This document shows, one piece after another, positions 17,096 through 24,766 of a stretch of DNA of 64,000 nucleotides. Position 1 is the first letter of the stretch. Every line of letters begins with the position of its first letter. This stretch comes from an uncultured Clostridia bacterium. Lineage in GTDB: Bacteria > Bacillota > Clostridia > Christensenellales > Borkfalkiaceae. The stretch lies in contig CANREF010000004.1 in the NCBI GenBank assembly GCA_947629575.1, forward strand, positions 62,001 through 126,000, in the 5' to 3' direction. The notes below the pieces were generated by a model. That model was not told where the DNA came from. It worked only from the letters and a program-made list of their open reading frames with translations, and searched no databases. Made by a program: the position numbers and the translations under genes.

Positions 17096-18535
17096 ATGAA
17101 AAAATCGGCAGGACTGCTTCTTGTCGCGGGCGCGCTGCTTTTGGGCGGCGTGCGGCCCGCCGTCGGAGCGCAAGCCAATTCGGCGCAGAGCTATTGGAGC
17201 GGAAGGGACGCCTTCGGCGCATACGTCAAAGAGGAGAACTGTCCCGTCACGGTGACGGGGGAGAAGCTCACGCTGCGCATCCCCGATTTCCCGAATAACT
17301 ACTACGAGACGATCGAAGATTTCGAGGCTTATCAGGCAAACGTCACGGCGGAGTACACCTTTCACAACCCCGCCTCTTACGACGTGGACATGACGCTCGT
17401 CTTTCCCTTCGGCAGGAAGCCCGATTACCTCTACGATCTTTACGACGGCGAGGGAAACCGCGTCGAGCCGGACGACACGGCGGGGTATCTCATCACCGCG
17501 GACGGGGAGGAGATCGAAAGGACGATCCGCCACACCCTCGACAGGTGGACGGGCGACCCTTCGAAGGACATTCCCCGCCTTGCGGAGACGAAGAGAGCGA
17601 GCGGGAATTTCTCCGAAAATACGCCCGTGACCATATATTATTACCGTCAGGTCACGGGTCAAAGCGGTTTTACCGCGGCAACGTTCAAGGGCTTGGGGAA
17701 CGCCGAAAGGACGAAGGTGATGCTTGAGGGCTTTTCGGGTTACGATTCGGCGGAAGAACGCGCGGGGCGGTGGGGGAACAGGAATAATTTCTCGGAACCC
17801 TTCGCGCTCTATGTCATCGGCGAGCCCCTTTCGGGAGCGCCCGAATGGAAGGTCTACGAAAACGCCGCGTGTAAAAAATTGACGGAAGGCATCGTCGAAC
17901 GAGTGCCCGAGGAGAAACTTCCCACAGAGCAGACGACGCTCGGCGAACTCCTTATGAGCAAGTACGATGAAAAGTACGGCGTCGGAAAGACCGACTGGTT
18001 CAACGCCGCGTTCGACGCGCTTTTGGAGAATGAGGAAGGGCTCACCTTGAAGAAGTCGCCGCAGGAGCTCGATGTCTCCGAACGCCTCATGCGTTGGTAC
18101 GAATATAAACTTTCCGTTCCCGCGGGGAAAAGCGTTGTCAACTCCGTCACCGCGCCCCTCTATCCCGACATCGACATCGGTTACACTCCGCCGATCTATT
18201 CCTACACCTACCTTCTCTCTCCCGCCTCCACATGGGCGGAATTCGGGAGCTTCGAGCTCGCCATTGAGACGCCCTATTTCCTCACGGCGGGAAGTCTGCA
18301 ATTCGAGAAGGGAGAGGGGGGATATACCTATTCGCAGCAGGGACTTCCCGAGGGCGAGCTCACTTTCACCCTGTCCACGGAGGAAAGCCCCGCGCGGAAT
18401 TCCCAATTCAAGAAGAATGCAAATTTCTTCTTCACCTATTTTTGGTGGCTGCTCCTCATTCCGCTCCTGCTCTTGATCGGCGCGATCGTCGCCGTCGTGT
18501 ACCTGTGCAAAAAACGGAAAAAAGTCAACCGATAA
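17096..18535 (+). CDS. Surface protein anchored by a C-terminal membrane helix
   Basis: A 479-residue protein of unknown function. Start 17096 gives a clear signal peptide (MKKSAGLLLVAGALLLGG, cleavage near VGAQA) and has GAGGAGAC as ribosome site. The mature part is a long extracellular region with strand-rich sequence (AEYTFHNPASYDVDMTLVFPF) that resembles the DUF4424-like or immunoglobulin-like folds of outer-face proteins. A single transmembrane helix (about 447-470) precedes a basic tail KKRKKVNR. It follows the two-component system and may be controlled by it. Confidence 0.7.
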   Translation: MKKSAGLLLVAGALLLGGVRPAVGAQANSAQSYWSGRDAFGAYVKEENCPVTVTGEKLTLRIPDFPNNYYETIEDFEAYQANVTAEYTFHNPASYDVDMTLVFPFGRKPDYLYDLYDGEGNRVEPDDTAGYLITADGEEIERTIRHTLDRWTGDPSKDIPRLAETKRASGNFSENTPVTIYYYRQVTGQSGFTAATFKGLGNAERTKVMLEGFSGYDSAEERAGRWGNRNNFSEPFALYVIGEPLSGAPEWKVYENAACKKLTEGIVERVPEEKLPTEQTTLGELLMSKYDEKYGVGKTDWFNAAFDALLENEEGLTLKKSPQELDVSERLMRWYEYKLSVPAGKSVVNSVTAPLYPDIDIGYTPPIYSYTYLLSPASTWAEFGSFELAIETPYFLTAGSLQFEKGEGGYTYSQQGLPEGELTFTLSTEESPARNSQFKKNANFFFTYFWWLLLIPLLLLIGAIVAVVYLCKKRKKVNR

Positions 18536-18572
18536 AAAAACAGTCTGCATTTTGCAGACTGTTTTTTTATCG
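18530..18572. terminator. Bidirectional terminator
   Basis: Arms 18530-18549 and 18553-18572 are perfect inverted repeats with a TTT loop, with seven A before and seven T after the GC core CAGTCTGCA. It terminates both convergent genes. Confidence 0.9.
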
Positions 18573-18573
18573 A

Positions 18574-19371
18574 TTATTTCTCCCGCACGCGGGCGGTGTT
18601 AAGTTGGGCGATGCGCTCGGTAAAGCGCAGCCGCGGCTCTTGTCTTTTGAGATCTTCCCGCCACCGTGCCGAGACGAGCACATAAATACAGTAAATGGGC
18701 ACTGCGCCGAGGTTGGTCTCGAGAAGGGAATTGACGACGAGCGTGGTGAGTTTTTGTCCCCAGCTTGTGATCTCGGCGCTTCGGATACCACCGAGGAGCA
18801 GCGAGAATTCCCACGCAAATTGCACGAGCACGCCGATCGCGAGCATCCAAAGAAGGGGGAATCGCTTTTCCCTGTCCTTTTGAAAGAGGTTATATCCGAT
18901 CGCCGCCGCATATCCCACAAAGAGGATGAGCGCCATATAGCCGTGGTAAGAGCCCGTCGTGCGGCTGACCTTGATCGGGGCGAGGTTTTGCCCGAAGGTG
19001 TTCGCGAGCATGGGCGCAGAGACCCACCAGACGACGATGAGCATTGACCATTCGAAGAGGTGCTTGTCCTTCGCGTACCACAGCCATATCCAGACAAAGT
19101 TCGTGATGCCGTAGCTCATGCTCATCCACAGCAACACCCAAAAAAGATTTCCGCCTTCGATCGAGCGGGAATGGGTGAGAAGGTGGAAAATGCCGTAATC
19201 GACGATCATATAGAGCACTCCGCCCGCGAGCCCGAACAGCAGGGTGAGATACTTCTTTTTGAAAAAGAGCAAGAGACACAGCCCTGCGAGAAAAACGATG
19301 TCGAGATAGATATACAGCGGGTTGAATACCCGCTGGGCGATGATCTCCGTCGCAAGTAAAGAATTTGACAT
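18574..19371 (-). CDS. Seven-helix membrane protein of unknown function
   Basis: A 265-residue protein with about seven hydrophobic helices, for example YLDIVFLAGLCLLLFF, LFGLAGGVLYMIVDYGIF, FWVLLWMSMSYGITNFVWIW, WSMLIVVWWVSAPML, YMALILFVGYAAAIGYNLF and LLWMLAIGVLVQFAWEFSLLL. I do not recognise the family. The start at 19371 has no Shine-Dalgarno; the -10 hexamer TAAAAT (19383-19378) ends only six bases before ATG, predicting a leaderless mRNA. Confidence 0.8.
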   Translation of the reverse strand: MSNSLLATEIIAQRVFNPLYIYLDIVFLAGLCLLLFFKKKYLTLLFGLAGGVLYMIVDYGIFHLLTHSRSIEGGNLFWVLLWMSMSYGITNFVWIWLWYAKDKHLFEWSMLIVVWWVSAPMLANTFGQNLAPIKVSRTTGSYHGYMALILFVGYAAAIGYNLFQKDREKRFPLLWMLAIGVLVQFAWEFSLLLGGIRSAEITSWGQKLTTLVVNSLLETNLGAVPIYCIYVLVSARWREDLKRQEPRLRFTERIAQLNTARVREK

Positions 19372-19377
19372 ATTGTC

Positions 19378-19406
19378 ATTTTATCATATTACATTTCACA
19401 TGTCAA
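19378..19406 (-). promoter_or_regulatory. Promoter giving a leaderless transcript
   Basis: On the minus strand TTGACA (19406-19401), 17-base spacer, TAAAAT (19383-19378), then GACAAT and the ATG at 19371. Initiation seven bases after the hexamer would put +1 on the A of ATG. Confidence 0.7.
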
Positions 19407-19456
19407 GTACTTTGCCTTGCGCATACCCCCCTGATGTCAAGTTATTTTATTTGACA

Positions 19457-19864
19457 TCATAAGGTCGGCTTGATGACGGGCGGAACGGGGCGGATGGGCG
19501 GATGGGGGCGAAGCCTTTTCGGCGGAAGTTTCGGAAGGGGATCTTCCGTCGTCTTGGGCAATTTTTTCGGACGCTGCGCGTCCTCTTCCGTCTTCGGGCA
19601 GTTCCCGTCGGGACATTCGTCGGAAGGCTTGTCGGGGCAATTCCCGTCTGGGCATTCGTCGGAAGGCTTGTCGGGACAGTTCCCGTCTGGGCATTCGTCG
19701 GAAGGCTTGTCGGGGCAGTTCCCGTCGGGACATTCGTCGGACGCCGACACATGATCGCCTTCGGTGGAATTATCGGACGTAGAGCCGCCGGGAACGGAGC
19801 AAGCGGCGCAGCAGAAAAGCGTGAGAGAAAGTAAAATCGTTGACAAGATCTTTTTGCGTTTCAT
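19457..19864 (-). CDS. Lipoprotein with tandem DECPDGNCPDKPS repeats
   Basis: A 135-residue secreted lipoprotein of unknown role. The signal peptide MKRKKILSTILLSLTLF ends in CCAAC with the lipid-bearing cysteine at 22. Residues 43-90 hold three full 13-residue repeats DECPDGNCPDKPS and one partial copy, so cysteines recur in a C-x4-C pattern. The tail is proline and lysine rich (PKLPPKRLRPHPPIRP), suggesting wall spanning or binding. No good ribosome site is seen before ATG. The gene is divergent from the TM1266 regulator. Confidence 0.7.
   Translation of the reverse strand: MKRKKILSTILLSLTLFCCAACSVPGGSTSDNSTEGDHVSASDECPDGNCPDKPSDECPDGNCPDKPSDECPDGNCPDKPSDECPDGNCPKTEEDAQRPKKLPKTTEDPLPKLPPKRLRPHPPIRPVPPVIKPTL
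19595..19738 (-). repeat. 39-base tandem repeats inside the lipoprotein gene
   Basis: Three complete and one partial in-frame 39-base units encode the DECPDGNCPDKPS repeats. The copies are nearly identical at DNA level, so copy number probably changes by slippage. Confidence 0.85.
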
Positions 19865-19899
19865 GCAAGCAGTATGGGGAAATTTTTTATGAATATTCC

Positions 19900-19928
19900 T
19901 TGCTTTTTTGCGCGGCGTGTGCTATAAT
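19900..19928 (+). promoter_or_regulatory. Promoter of the TM1266 regulator leader
   Basis: TTGCTT (19900-19905), 17-base spacer, TATAAT (19923-19928). It gives a leader of about 105 bases. Confidence 0.75.
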
Positions 19929-19934
19929 GACCTC

Positions 19935-20040
19935 GTTCCTGAGCGGAAAGAGTATTCTGACGGCAAAGGCGAAGAAGAGTAGCATTTATGCGCATTTATT
20001 TGCGCCGTTCTCCTTTGCCATGCCGCAAAGGAGATTTTTT
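19935..20040 (+). promoter_or_regulatory. Switch-like leader with alternative pairings at the ribosome site
   Basis: The sequence CTCCTTTGC (20010-20018) can pair perfectly with GCAAAGGAG (20025-20033), which contains the Shine-Dalgarno of the next gene. The same stretch, as CCTTTGCC (20012-20019), can instead pair with GGCAAAGG (19962-19969) far upstream, enclosing a small hairpin GCGCA/TGCGC (19990-20005). The two folds exclude each other, so the leader looks like a translational on/off switch. No known riboswitch consensus is recognised. Confidence 0.55.
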
Positions 20041-20289
20041 ATGGAAGAAAAGCGGATCGCGGTTTTATCCGTCATTTTGGAAAAGCGGGAAGAGGCGGCA
20101 AAGCTCAACGCGCTCCTCTCGGAGTACGGGGAATACATCGTCGGTAGAATGGGGATACCTTATCATGAAAAGGGGGTATCGGTCATCTGCGTCGTTATGG
20201 ACGCCCCCGCTGGCGCGATCAACGCTCTCACTGGCAAGATCGGTCAGCTCCAAGGCGTCACGGCAAAGACGCTGTTCAGTAAATATTAA
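20041..20289 (+). CDS. TM1266-family iron-only hydrogenase system regulator
   Basis: An 82-residue protein with a single ferredoxin-like ACT/NikR-C fold (EKRIAVLSVILEKREEAAKLNALLSEYGEYIVGRMGIPY). It ends TLFSKY. This matches the putative iron-only hydrogenase regulator family (TIGR03959, TM1266), which usually lies near hydrogenase maturation genes; none are in the window. It has no DNA-binding domain of its own. The start is fixed by AAAGGAG seven bases upstream. Confidence 0.85.
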   Translation: MEEKRIAVLSVILEKREEAAKLNALLSEYGEYIVGRMGIPYHEKGVSVICVVMDAPAGAINALTGKIGQLQGVTAKTLFSKY

Positions 20290-20291
20290 TT

Positions 20292-20412
20292 CGCACATTT
20301 CTTTGCTCACTCCACCCGCTCACCGATACGTCATCCCGAGCATAGCGAAGCGAAGTCGAGGGATCTCGTCCTATGAGCAAACTGTGGGGTGTCGTTCGAA
20401 AAGAAATGTGCG
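20292..20412. repeat. MITE-like hairpin element, copy 1
   Basis: Ends are perfect 13-base inverted repeats CGCACATTTCTTT (20292-20304) and AAAGAAATGTGCG (20400-20412), with further sub-terminal matches to copy 2 (GCTCACTCCACCC and GGGGTGTCGTTCG). The core differs from copy 2. No open reading frame. Confidence 0.65.
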
Positions 20413-20440
20413 AGGGGTTAAGTTGTCTGCTCCGCAGTCA

Positions 20441-20945
20441 CTATCTGCCCGCCCGATATCTGCTTCGTAAAAACGAAAAGCCGCAAGTGTGCGGCAAATT
20501 GGGGGCGCTGCCGCAGGGAAACCCTGCTCCGCGCAGTAATTGAGAATAGTTTCGCGGAAAATCTTTTGCTTGCGCAAAATCTTTTCCGCGAGGAAATGGG
20601 CTTATCTGCCTTAACTTTCTTGTCCTCTCGTTCGTTTCAAAGGACAATAAGCCGTAGGTGTGCGGCAAATTGAGTGCGCTTATGGAAAAGTGTGATTTTC
20701 CAACGCGCAGTAATGGAGAATGGTTTCGCACATTTCTTTGCTCACTCCACCCCCTTGGCTCCCCCTTGAGGGGGAGCTCCGCCAAAGGCGGTGAGGGGGT
20801 GTCGTTCGAAAAGAAATGTGCAAGGAAACGTGTTATTCGCCTTAACTTTCTTGTCCTCTCATTCGTTTCAAAGGACAATAAGGCAAAAGTAATTGCCAAA
20901 TTGGGGCGCCAACGGCGGAAGTGAATTCCGCCTAAGGCAAGTGAT
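20441..20945. repeat. Intergenic hairpin repeat cluster before the importer operon
   Basis: The 20290-20976 gap holds no gene. It contains three copies of a hairpin unit ending in AAATTGGGGCGC-like sequence: GCCGCAAGTGTGCGGC (20480-20495), GCCGTAGGTGTGCGGC (20651-20666) and the diverged GGCAAAAGTAATTGCC (20882-20897). Two copies also share TTAACTTTCTTGTCCTCTC (from 20611 and 20842) 231 bases apart. Related units occur at 43544 and 43720. The last unit ends about 30 bases before the next ribosome site. Confidence 0.6.
20728..20821. repeat. MITE-like hairpin element, copy 2
   Basis: Terminal inverted repeats GCACATTTCTTT (20728-20739) and AAAGAAATGTGC (20810-20821) are the same as in copy 1. 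The core is CCCCCTTGAGGGGG plus GCCAAAGGC, a GC-rich hairpin that recurs in other gaps of this window (23470, 50240, 55770, 60400). Confidence 0.65.
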
Positions 20946-20976
20946 TGAGACAAAAAATCTTTTTAGGAGTAACGAT

Positions 20977-22005
20977 ATGAAAAAATTATTGACGGGAATT
21001 TTAACGGCTGCGCTCCTTGCGGGCGCAATGGCAGGCGTTACCGCTTGCGGTAAAGAGGGCACGGGACAGGGAACAAACTCTCTCAAAGTATTCGCGCCCG
21101 ACGGCGCGCCCGCGCTCGCCCTTGCGAGTCTCTTGGCGGACGAAGAGGCCGCTTCCGCCTACGACGTGGAGATCGTCAACGCAACGACCATTCAGACCTA
21201 TGTCACGGGCGAGACGCCCGAGGCGGATTTCTGCATTCTTCCCATCAATGCGGCGGGAAAGCTGCTCGGCACGGGCACGGTCTATCAGATGCTCGGCACG
21301 GTGACGAACGGTAACCTCTATTTCCTCAAAGACGGCACGAAGGAGCTTCCCGACCTCACCGCCGAAAACTTCGGCACGGCGCTCCTCGGCAAGACGCTGG
21401 GCGTCATCCAATACGAACAAGTGCCCGGGCTCACGCTGCGCGTCGTGCTCGACGGCGCGGAAGTTGCCTATCAGACGGTGGAGAGCGTCGAAAATCCCGC
21501 TGCGGATAAGGTAAACATCCTGCCCTGCACGCCGCAGACGGTCGCGCCCGTCACGGGGTGCGATTACTACCTCTGTCCCGAACCCGCCCGCACGACCAAG
21601 ATCGGTGCGACGCAGGGAAAACTCGCGGCGGCAGGGTCTCTGCAAGAACTCTACGGGGGGAACAACGGCTATCCACAGGCGGTCCTCGTCGTCAAAAAGA
21701 CGGTGATCTCTGAACACAAACAAGCCGTCGTGGACATGATCTCCCACATGGAGAGCGCGCACGACTTTCTCATGCAGACAGAGGCAAAGACGCTCGATTC
21801 TCTGCTTTCCTCCAAGCGGACGAAGGGGATGGACGCGGCGTTCACCGAGGCGCAGCTCAATTCCACGGTGCTCGAAAACTGCTCTGTGCGCTTCACGAAG
21901 GCCGCAGACTGCAAGACAGCGGCGATCGAGTTCCTCACGAAGTTCAAGGCGGTAAGCCCCGCTTCGACGGAGATCCCCGCGGACGCCTTCTTTTATGTCG
22001 GTTAA
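20977..22005 (+). CDS. ABC importer substrate-binding lipoprotein (NitT/TauT type)
   Basis: A 342-residue lipoprotein that captures a small solute for the permease encoded next. Start 20977 gives MKKLLTGILTAALLAGAM and a lipobox ending VTAC (cysteine 25). The mature protein has the two-lobe NMT1/SsuA-like pattern (LKVFAPDGAPALALASLLAD, then TPEADFCILPINAAGKLLG). Ligand is unknown; sulfonates, nitrate-like anions and thiamine precursors are typical of the class. TTAGGAGTAACGAT is the ribosome site. The permease begins immediately after its stop codon. Confidence 0.85.
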   Translation: MKKLLTGILTAALLAGAMAGVTACGKEGTGQGTNSLKVFAPDGAPALALASLLADEEAASAYDVEIVNATTIQTYVTGETPEADFCILPINAAGKLLGTGTVYQMLGTVTNGNLYFLKDGTKELPDLTAENFGTALLGKTLGVIQYEQVPGLTLRVVLDGAEVAYQTVESVENPAADKVNILPCTPQTVAPVTGCDYYLCPEPARTTKIGATQGKLAAAGSLQELYGGNNGYPQAVLVVKKTVISEHKQAVVDMISHMESAHDFLMQTEAKTLDSLLSSKRTKGMDAAFTEAQLNSTVLENCSVRFTKAADCKTAAIEFLTKFKAVSPASTEIPADAFFYVG

Positions 22006-22776
22006 ATGACAAAGCGGGATAAGCTCTTCAACTGCATCGCCTCCGTGCTTGCGCTCGGTGCGATCTGGCTCGCGTGGATCATCGCCTATTTTGCGGTGAA
22101 AAACGACACCGTGATCCCGTCTGTGGGCGACACCTTTGCGGAAATGGGGCGGCTTCTTTTCGGGCAGGAGAGGGCCGCCTTTTGGCGCGCCTTCGGGAAC
22201 ACGCTTTTGCGCGCGGTCGAGGCGTTTGCGCTCTCCTTTGCGCTCGGGCTCGTCCTTGCGCTCTTTGCGTTTTTTGTGAAGTACGTCCGCGCTTTTTTTG
22301 CACCGATCGTGTCCGTGCTTCGCACCGTTCCCACGCTCGCGCTCGTGCTCATCCTGCTCCTTTGGACGTCGCCCTTTGCCGCGACCGTGATCATCGCACT
22401 GCTCGTTCTCTTTCCCGTCTTTTATGTCTCTATCCTCTCCGCGCTCGACGAGGTGAGGGAAGAACACGGGGAGACAGTGCGCTCGTTCTGCGTTTCGCCC
22501 CTCAGGCAGACGCTGTGGATGTACCTGCCACTCGCCGCGCCGCCCGTGCTCAAACAGATGGGGGCGGATCTCTCCCTCGGGCTCAAGGTCACCGTCTCGG
22601 GCGAAGTGCTCGCCCTTACCGCTGAAAGCCTCGGGCGTATGATGCAATATGCGGCGACCATGCTGATCGATATGCCGCAGCTCATGGCGCTCACCCTGCT
22701 TACGGTCGCCACGGGGTTTTTCTTCGAAGGGATCTTCTGGCTCTTATCCAAGGCAGTCGTGAGGTGGCGTACATGA
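22006..22776 (+). CDS. ABC importer permease (SsuC/TauC type)
   Basis: A 256-residue integral membrane protein with about six helices and the BPD_transp_1 coupling motif around residues 150-180 (EEHGETVRSFCVSPLRQTLWMYLPLAAP). It starts at the base following the substrate-binding gene stop and ends by overlapping the ATPase start, so the three genes form one operon. The length is normal for SsuC-like permeases. Confidence 0.9.
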   Translation: MTKRDKLFNCIASVLALGAIWLAWIIAYFAVKNDTVIPSVGDTFAEMGRLLFGQERAAFWRAFGNTLLRAVEAFALSFALGLVLALFAFFVKYVRAFFAPIVSVLRTVPTLALVLILLLWTSPFAATVIIALLVLFPVFYVSILSALDEVREEHGETVRSFCVSPLRQTLWMYLPLAAPPVLKQMGADLSLGLKVTVSGEVLALTAESLGRMMQYAATMLIDMPQLMALTLLTVATGFFFEGIFWLLSKAVVRWRT

Positions 22777-23462
22777 TTTTATGTAACGTTACAAAGAATT
22801 TTGGACAAAAGACCGTTTTCGACGGGCTTTCTTATACCTTTGAAGAGGGGAAGATCACCGCGGTTTTGGGCGAGAGCGGCGTGGGAAAGACGACCCTTCT
22901 CAATATCATCGCAGGGCTCATTCCCTACGGCGGAACGGTGGACGGAAGGGAGGGCGTGCGCCCCAAGCGCAGGGAAAACTGTTCGTTTTTGTTCCAGGAG
23001 AGCACTCTTCTTCCCAATCTCACGGCGGAGGGGAACTGTAAGTTCGTCCTGCCCAAGAGCGAATGGGGGAAGATCGGCGGTATGCTCGCCCGCGTGGGAC
23101 TTTCGGGACGGGAGCGCGCCTATCCGCACGAGCTTTCGGGCGGCGAAAAGCGGCGGGTCGCCATCGCGCGCGCGTTTCTGTACCCGCATGACCTCTTGCT
23201 CATGGACGAGCCTTTTTCCTCCCTCGATCTTGCCTTAAAGCGGTCGCTCATCTCCCTTGTGTATGAACTTTGGGAGGAGAAGAGGAGCACTGTCGTATTC
23301 GTCACCCACGACGTGCGCGAGGCGGTGCTGCTCTCCCACCGCGCGGTCGTGCTGAAGGAGGGAACGTTTTTTGCCGATATTCCTATCAACGCACCTTTCC
23401 CGCGCGATTTTCTCTCTCCTCCTCCCGAGGAAGTGCAACTCACACAGGCGTTGCTGAAATAA
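22773..23462 (+). CDS. ABC importer ATP-binding protein (SsuB type)
   Basis: A 229-residue ATPase that powers the importer. Walker A GESGVGKTT near residue 34, Q-loop FLFQEST, signature LSGGEKRRVAIARAF, Walker B LLLMDEPFSSLD and H-switch FVTHDVREAV are all present. I chose the ATG at 22773, which overlaps the permease stop (ATGA) and has GAGGTGG as ribosome site; a GTG three codons upstream is less likely. It is shorter at the C terminus than SsuB, lacking a regulatory tail. Confidence 0.92.
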   Translation: MILCNVTKNFGQKTVFDGLSYTFEEGKITAVLGESGVGKTTLLNIIAGLIPYGGTVDGREGVRPKRRENCSFLFQESTLLPNLTAEGNCKFVLPKSEWGKIGGMLARVGLSGRERAYPHELSGGEKRRVAIARAFLYPHDLLLMDEPFSSLDLALKRSLISLVYELWEEKRSTVVFVTHDVREAVLLSHRAVVLKEGTFFADIPINAPFPRDFLSPPPEEVQLTQALLK

Positions 23463-23590
23463 CGCGCTGTGCACCCCCTCCTTAGGAGGGGGGTAGGGAG
23501 GTGGTGTCCTTGGTTTCTGATATTTCACCACCTCAGTCACCTGCGGTGACAGCTCCTCCTAAGGAGGAGCCAAGGACCTTTACGGGCGCA
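23463..23590. repeat. GC-rich intergenic hairpin repeat
   Basis: Contains CACCCCCTCCTTAGGAGGGGG, CACCACCTCAGTCACCTGCGGTGACAGCTCC and CTCCTCCTAAGGAGGAG-type palindromes, the same family as at 55770-55980 and 60400-60510. It lies between the importer operon and the tRNA-Thr region. No gene is seen. Confidence 0.55.
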
Positions 23591-23659
23591 AGGTCGGCGG
23601 TCCGAGTGCTTTACTATTTTCATGCAAAAGGGGGAACGCTTTGCGTTCCCCCTTTTGCA

Positions 23660-23661
<2 letters not shown>
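23591..23661. repeat. Inverted copy of the tRNA-Thr T-arm plus hairpin
   Basis: A 16-base segment at 23591-23606 is the exact reverse complement of 23677-23692, which is the T-arm side of the tRNA-Thr gene. Between them lies a perfect 19-base hairpin (arms 23621-23639 and 23643-23661, TTT loop) whose right arm runs into the tRNA CCA end. The hairpin probably terminates the tRNA; the origin of the inverted T-arm is unexplained. Confidence 0.7.
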
Positions 23662-23735
<74 letters not shown>

Positions 23736-23844
23736 ATATTTATTTGTCGCACCGTTTATTAGCATACCAAAATCGGCAGGACAAGTCAAGCGATAATCGA
23801 AAAAAATTCCAAAAAAACAAAAAGAAATTTTGATCTGCCCTTTC

Positions 23845-24672
23845 CTATTTGGGCGCAAACTTTTTTCGGTATGCCCGCGGGGAAAGGGAATACCGCGCGC
23901 GGAAGAGCTTGGAGAAATAATTATAATCGTATAGCCCGACTTTCGCCGCGATCCCGGCGACGGGGAGGGAAGTCTCTTTGAGCAGTTCGGCGGCTCTTCT
24001 CAGACGGGCGTGGCGGACGTACAGCGCGGGCGTGGCGGAAAAGGCTTCTTTGCAGCAGGCGTACAGATTTACGCGGGAGAGATGAAAATTGCGGCAAAGC
24101 ACATCCACCGAAAGATCTCCGTTTAAGTTTTCATCCACATACTTTGCGATCTCCCCGCTCATACTTTCCCCCGCCTCGATGAGACGGTTGAGGTAGAGAT
24201 AGCTCGCGCAGGCGTCCATGATCGCCGCCGCGGCGTGCATGTTCTCTTCCTGCGTCTGTCCGATCTCCGAATACAGGGAGAGCAGTTTTTCCCCGTCCAG
24301 CCCGTATTCCGCCGCCCGCACCCGAAGCGCGTCCCGCTCTTCCTTTCCCGTGCGCGATTGCCCGCAGGCAATGTACCCGATGCACTTCCCCTGCTGCATA
24401 ATGGGGGAATAGCACTCCGCGAGCCCCATGTGGCAGGTGTACAGATAGAGCTTTCCCGTTCTTCGGCAGATCTCCATTGCCTGTCTGTCGCACTGTTCGC
24501 ACGCCGCCTGTCCCGCGGGAGAAGTGCGCACATACGCACAAAACCCGCAGTGCCGCTCGGGCACATTGTAGCATTCTACGCCCTCGTCGTCTAAGATCGC
24601 GATCTTGACGCCCGTGAGCCTGTAAAAATCTTTGAGCAAGGATAGCAGTTGTTGTTTGTCGATCTTGAGCAT
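23845..24672 (-). CDS. AraC-family regulator with PocR sensor domain
   Basis: A 275-residue regulator, divergent from the sugar operon it probably controls. The N-terminal PocR domain (about 8-165) has its cysteine cluster C42, C45 (ERHCGFCAYVR), C58 and C61 (AACEQCDR), then YTCHMGLAECYSPI; such domains sense small hydroxylated ligands or bind metal. The C-terminal AraC domain (about 170-270) has two helix-turn-helix units (LSVDVLCRNFHLSRVNLYACCKE and LPVAGIAAKVGLYDYNYFSKLFR). The likely minus-strand promoter is TTGATT-17-TATAAT ending at 24714. Confidence 0.9.
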   Translation of the reverse strand: MLKIDKQQLLSLLKDFYRLTGVKIAILDDEGVECYNVPERHCGFCAYVRTSPAGQAACEQCDRQAMEICRRTGKLYLYTCHMGLAECYSPIMQQGKCIGYIACGQSRTGKEERDALRVRAAEYGLDGEKLLSLYSEIGQTQEENMHAAAAIMDACASYLYLNRLIEAGESMSGEIAKYVDENLNGDLSVDVLCRNFHLSRVNLYACCKEAFSATPALYVRHARLRRAAELLKETSLPVAGIAAKVGLYDYNYFSKLFRARYSLSPRAYRKKFAPK

Positions 24673-24743
24673 GTTGGTAAAAAGAAATACGGATCTCCCA
24701 TATTTTCATTCAAATTATACTATATTCTCCCTCAAAAATCAAG

Positions 24744-24766
24744 TAGAATGGGGTAAAAAGGAGAAT
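24744..24766 (+). promoter_or_regulatory. Sugar operon start region
   Basis: TAGAAT (24744-24749) is a possible -10 box without a clear -35 box, as expected for an activator-dependent promoter. AAGGAG (24758-24763) is the ribosome site. Confidence 0.35.

Noticed and set aside
19595-19738. Possible CRISPR array
   Set aside because: The repeats are in-frame coding units of 39 bases without spacers; no cas genes are nearby.
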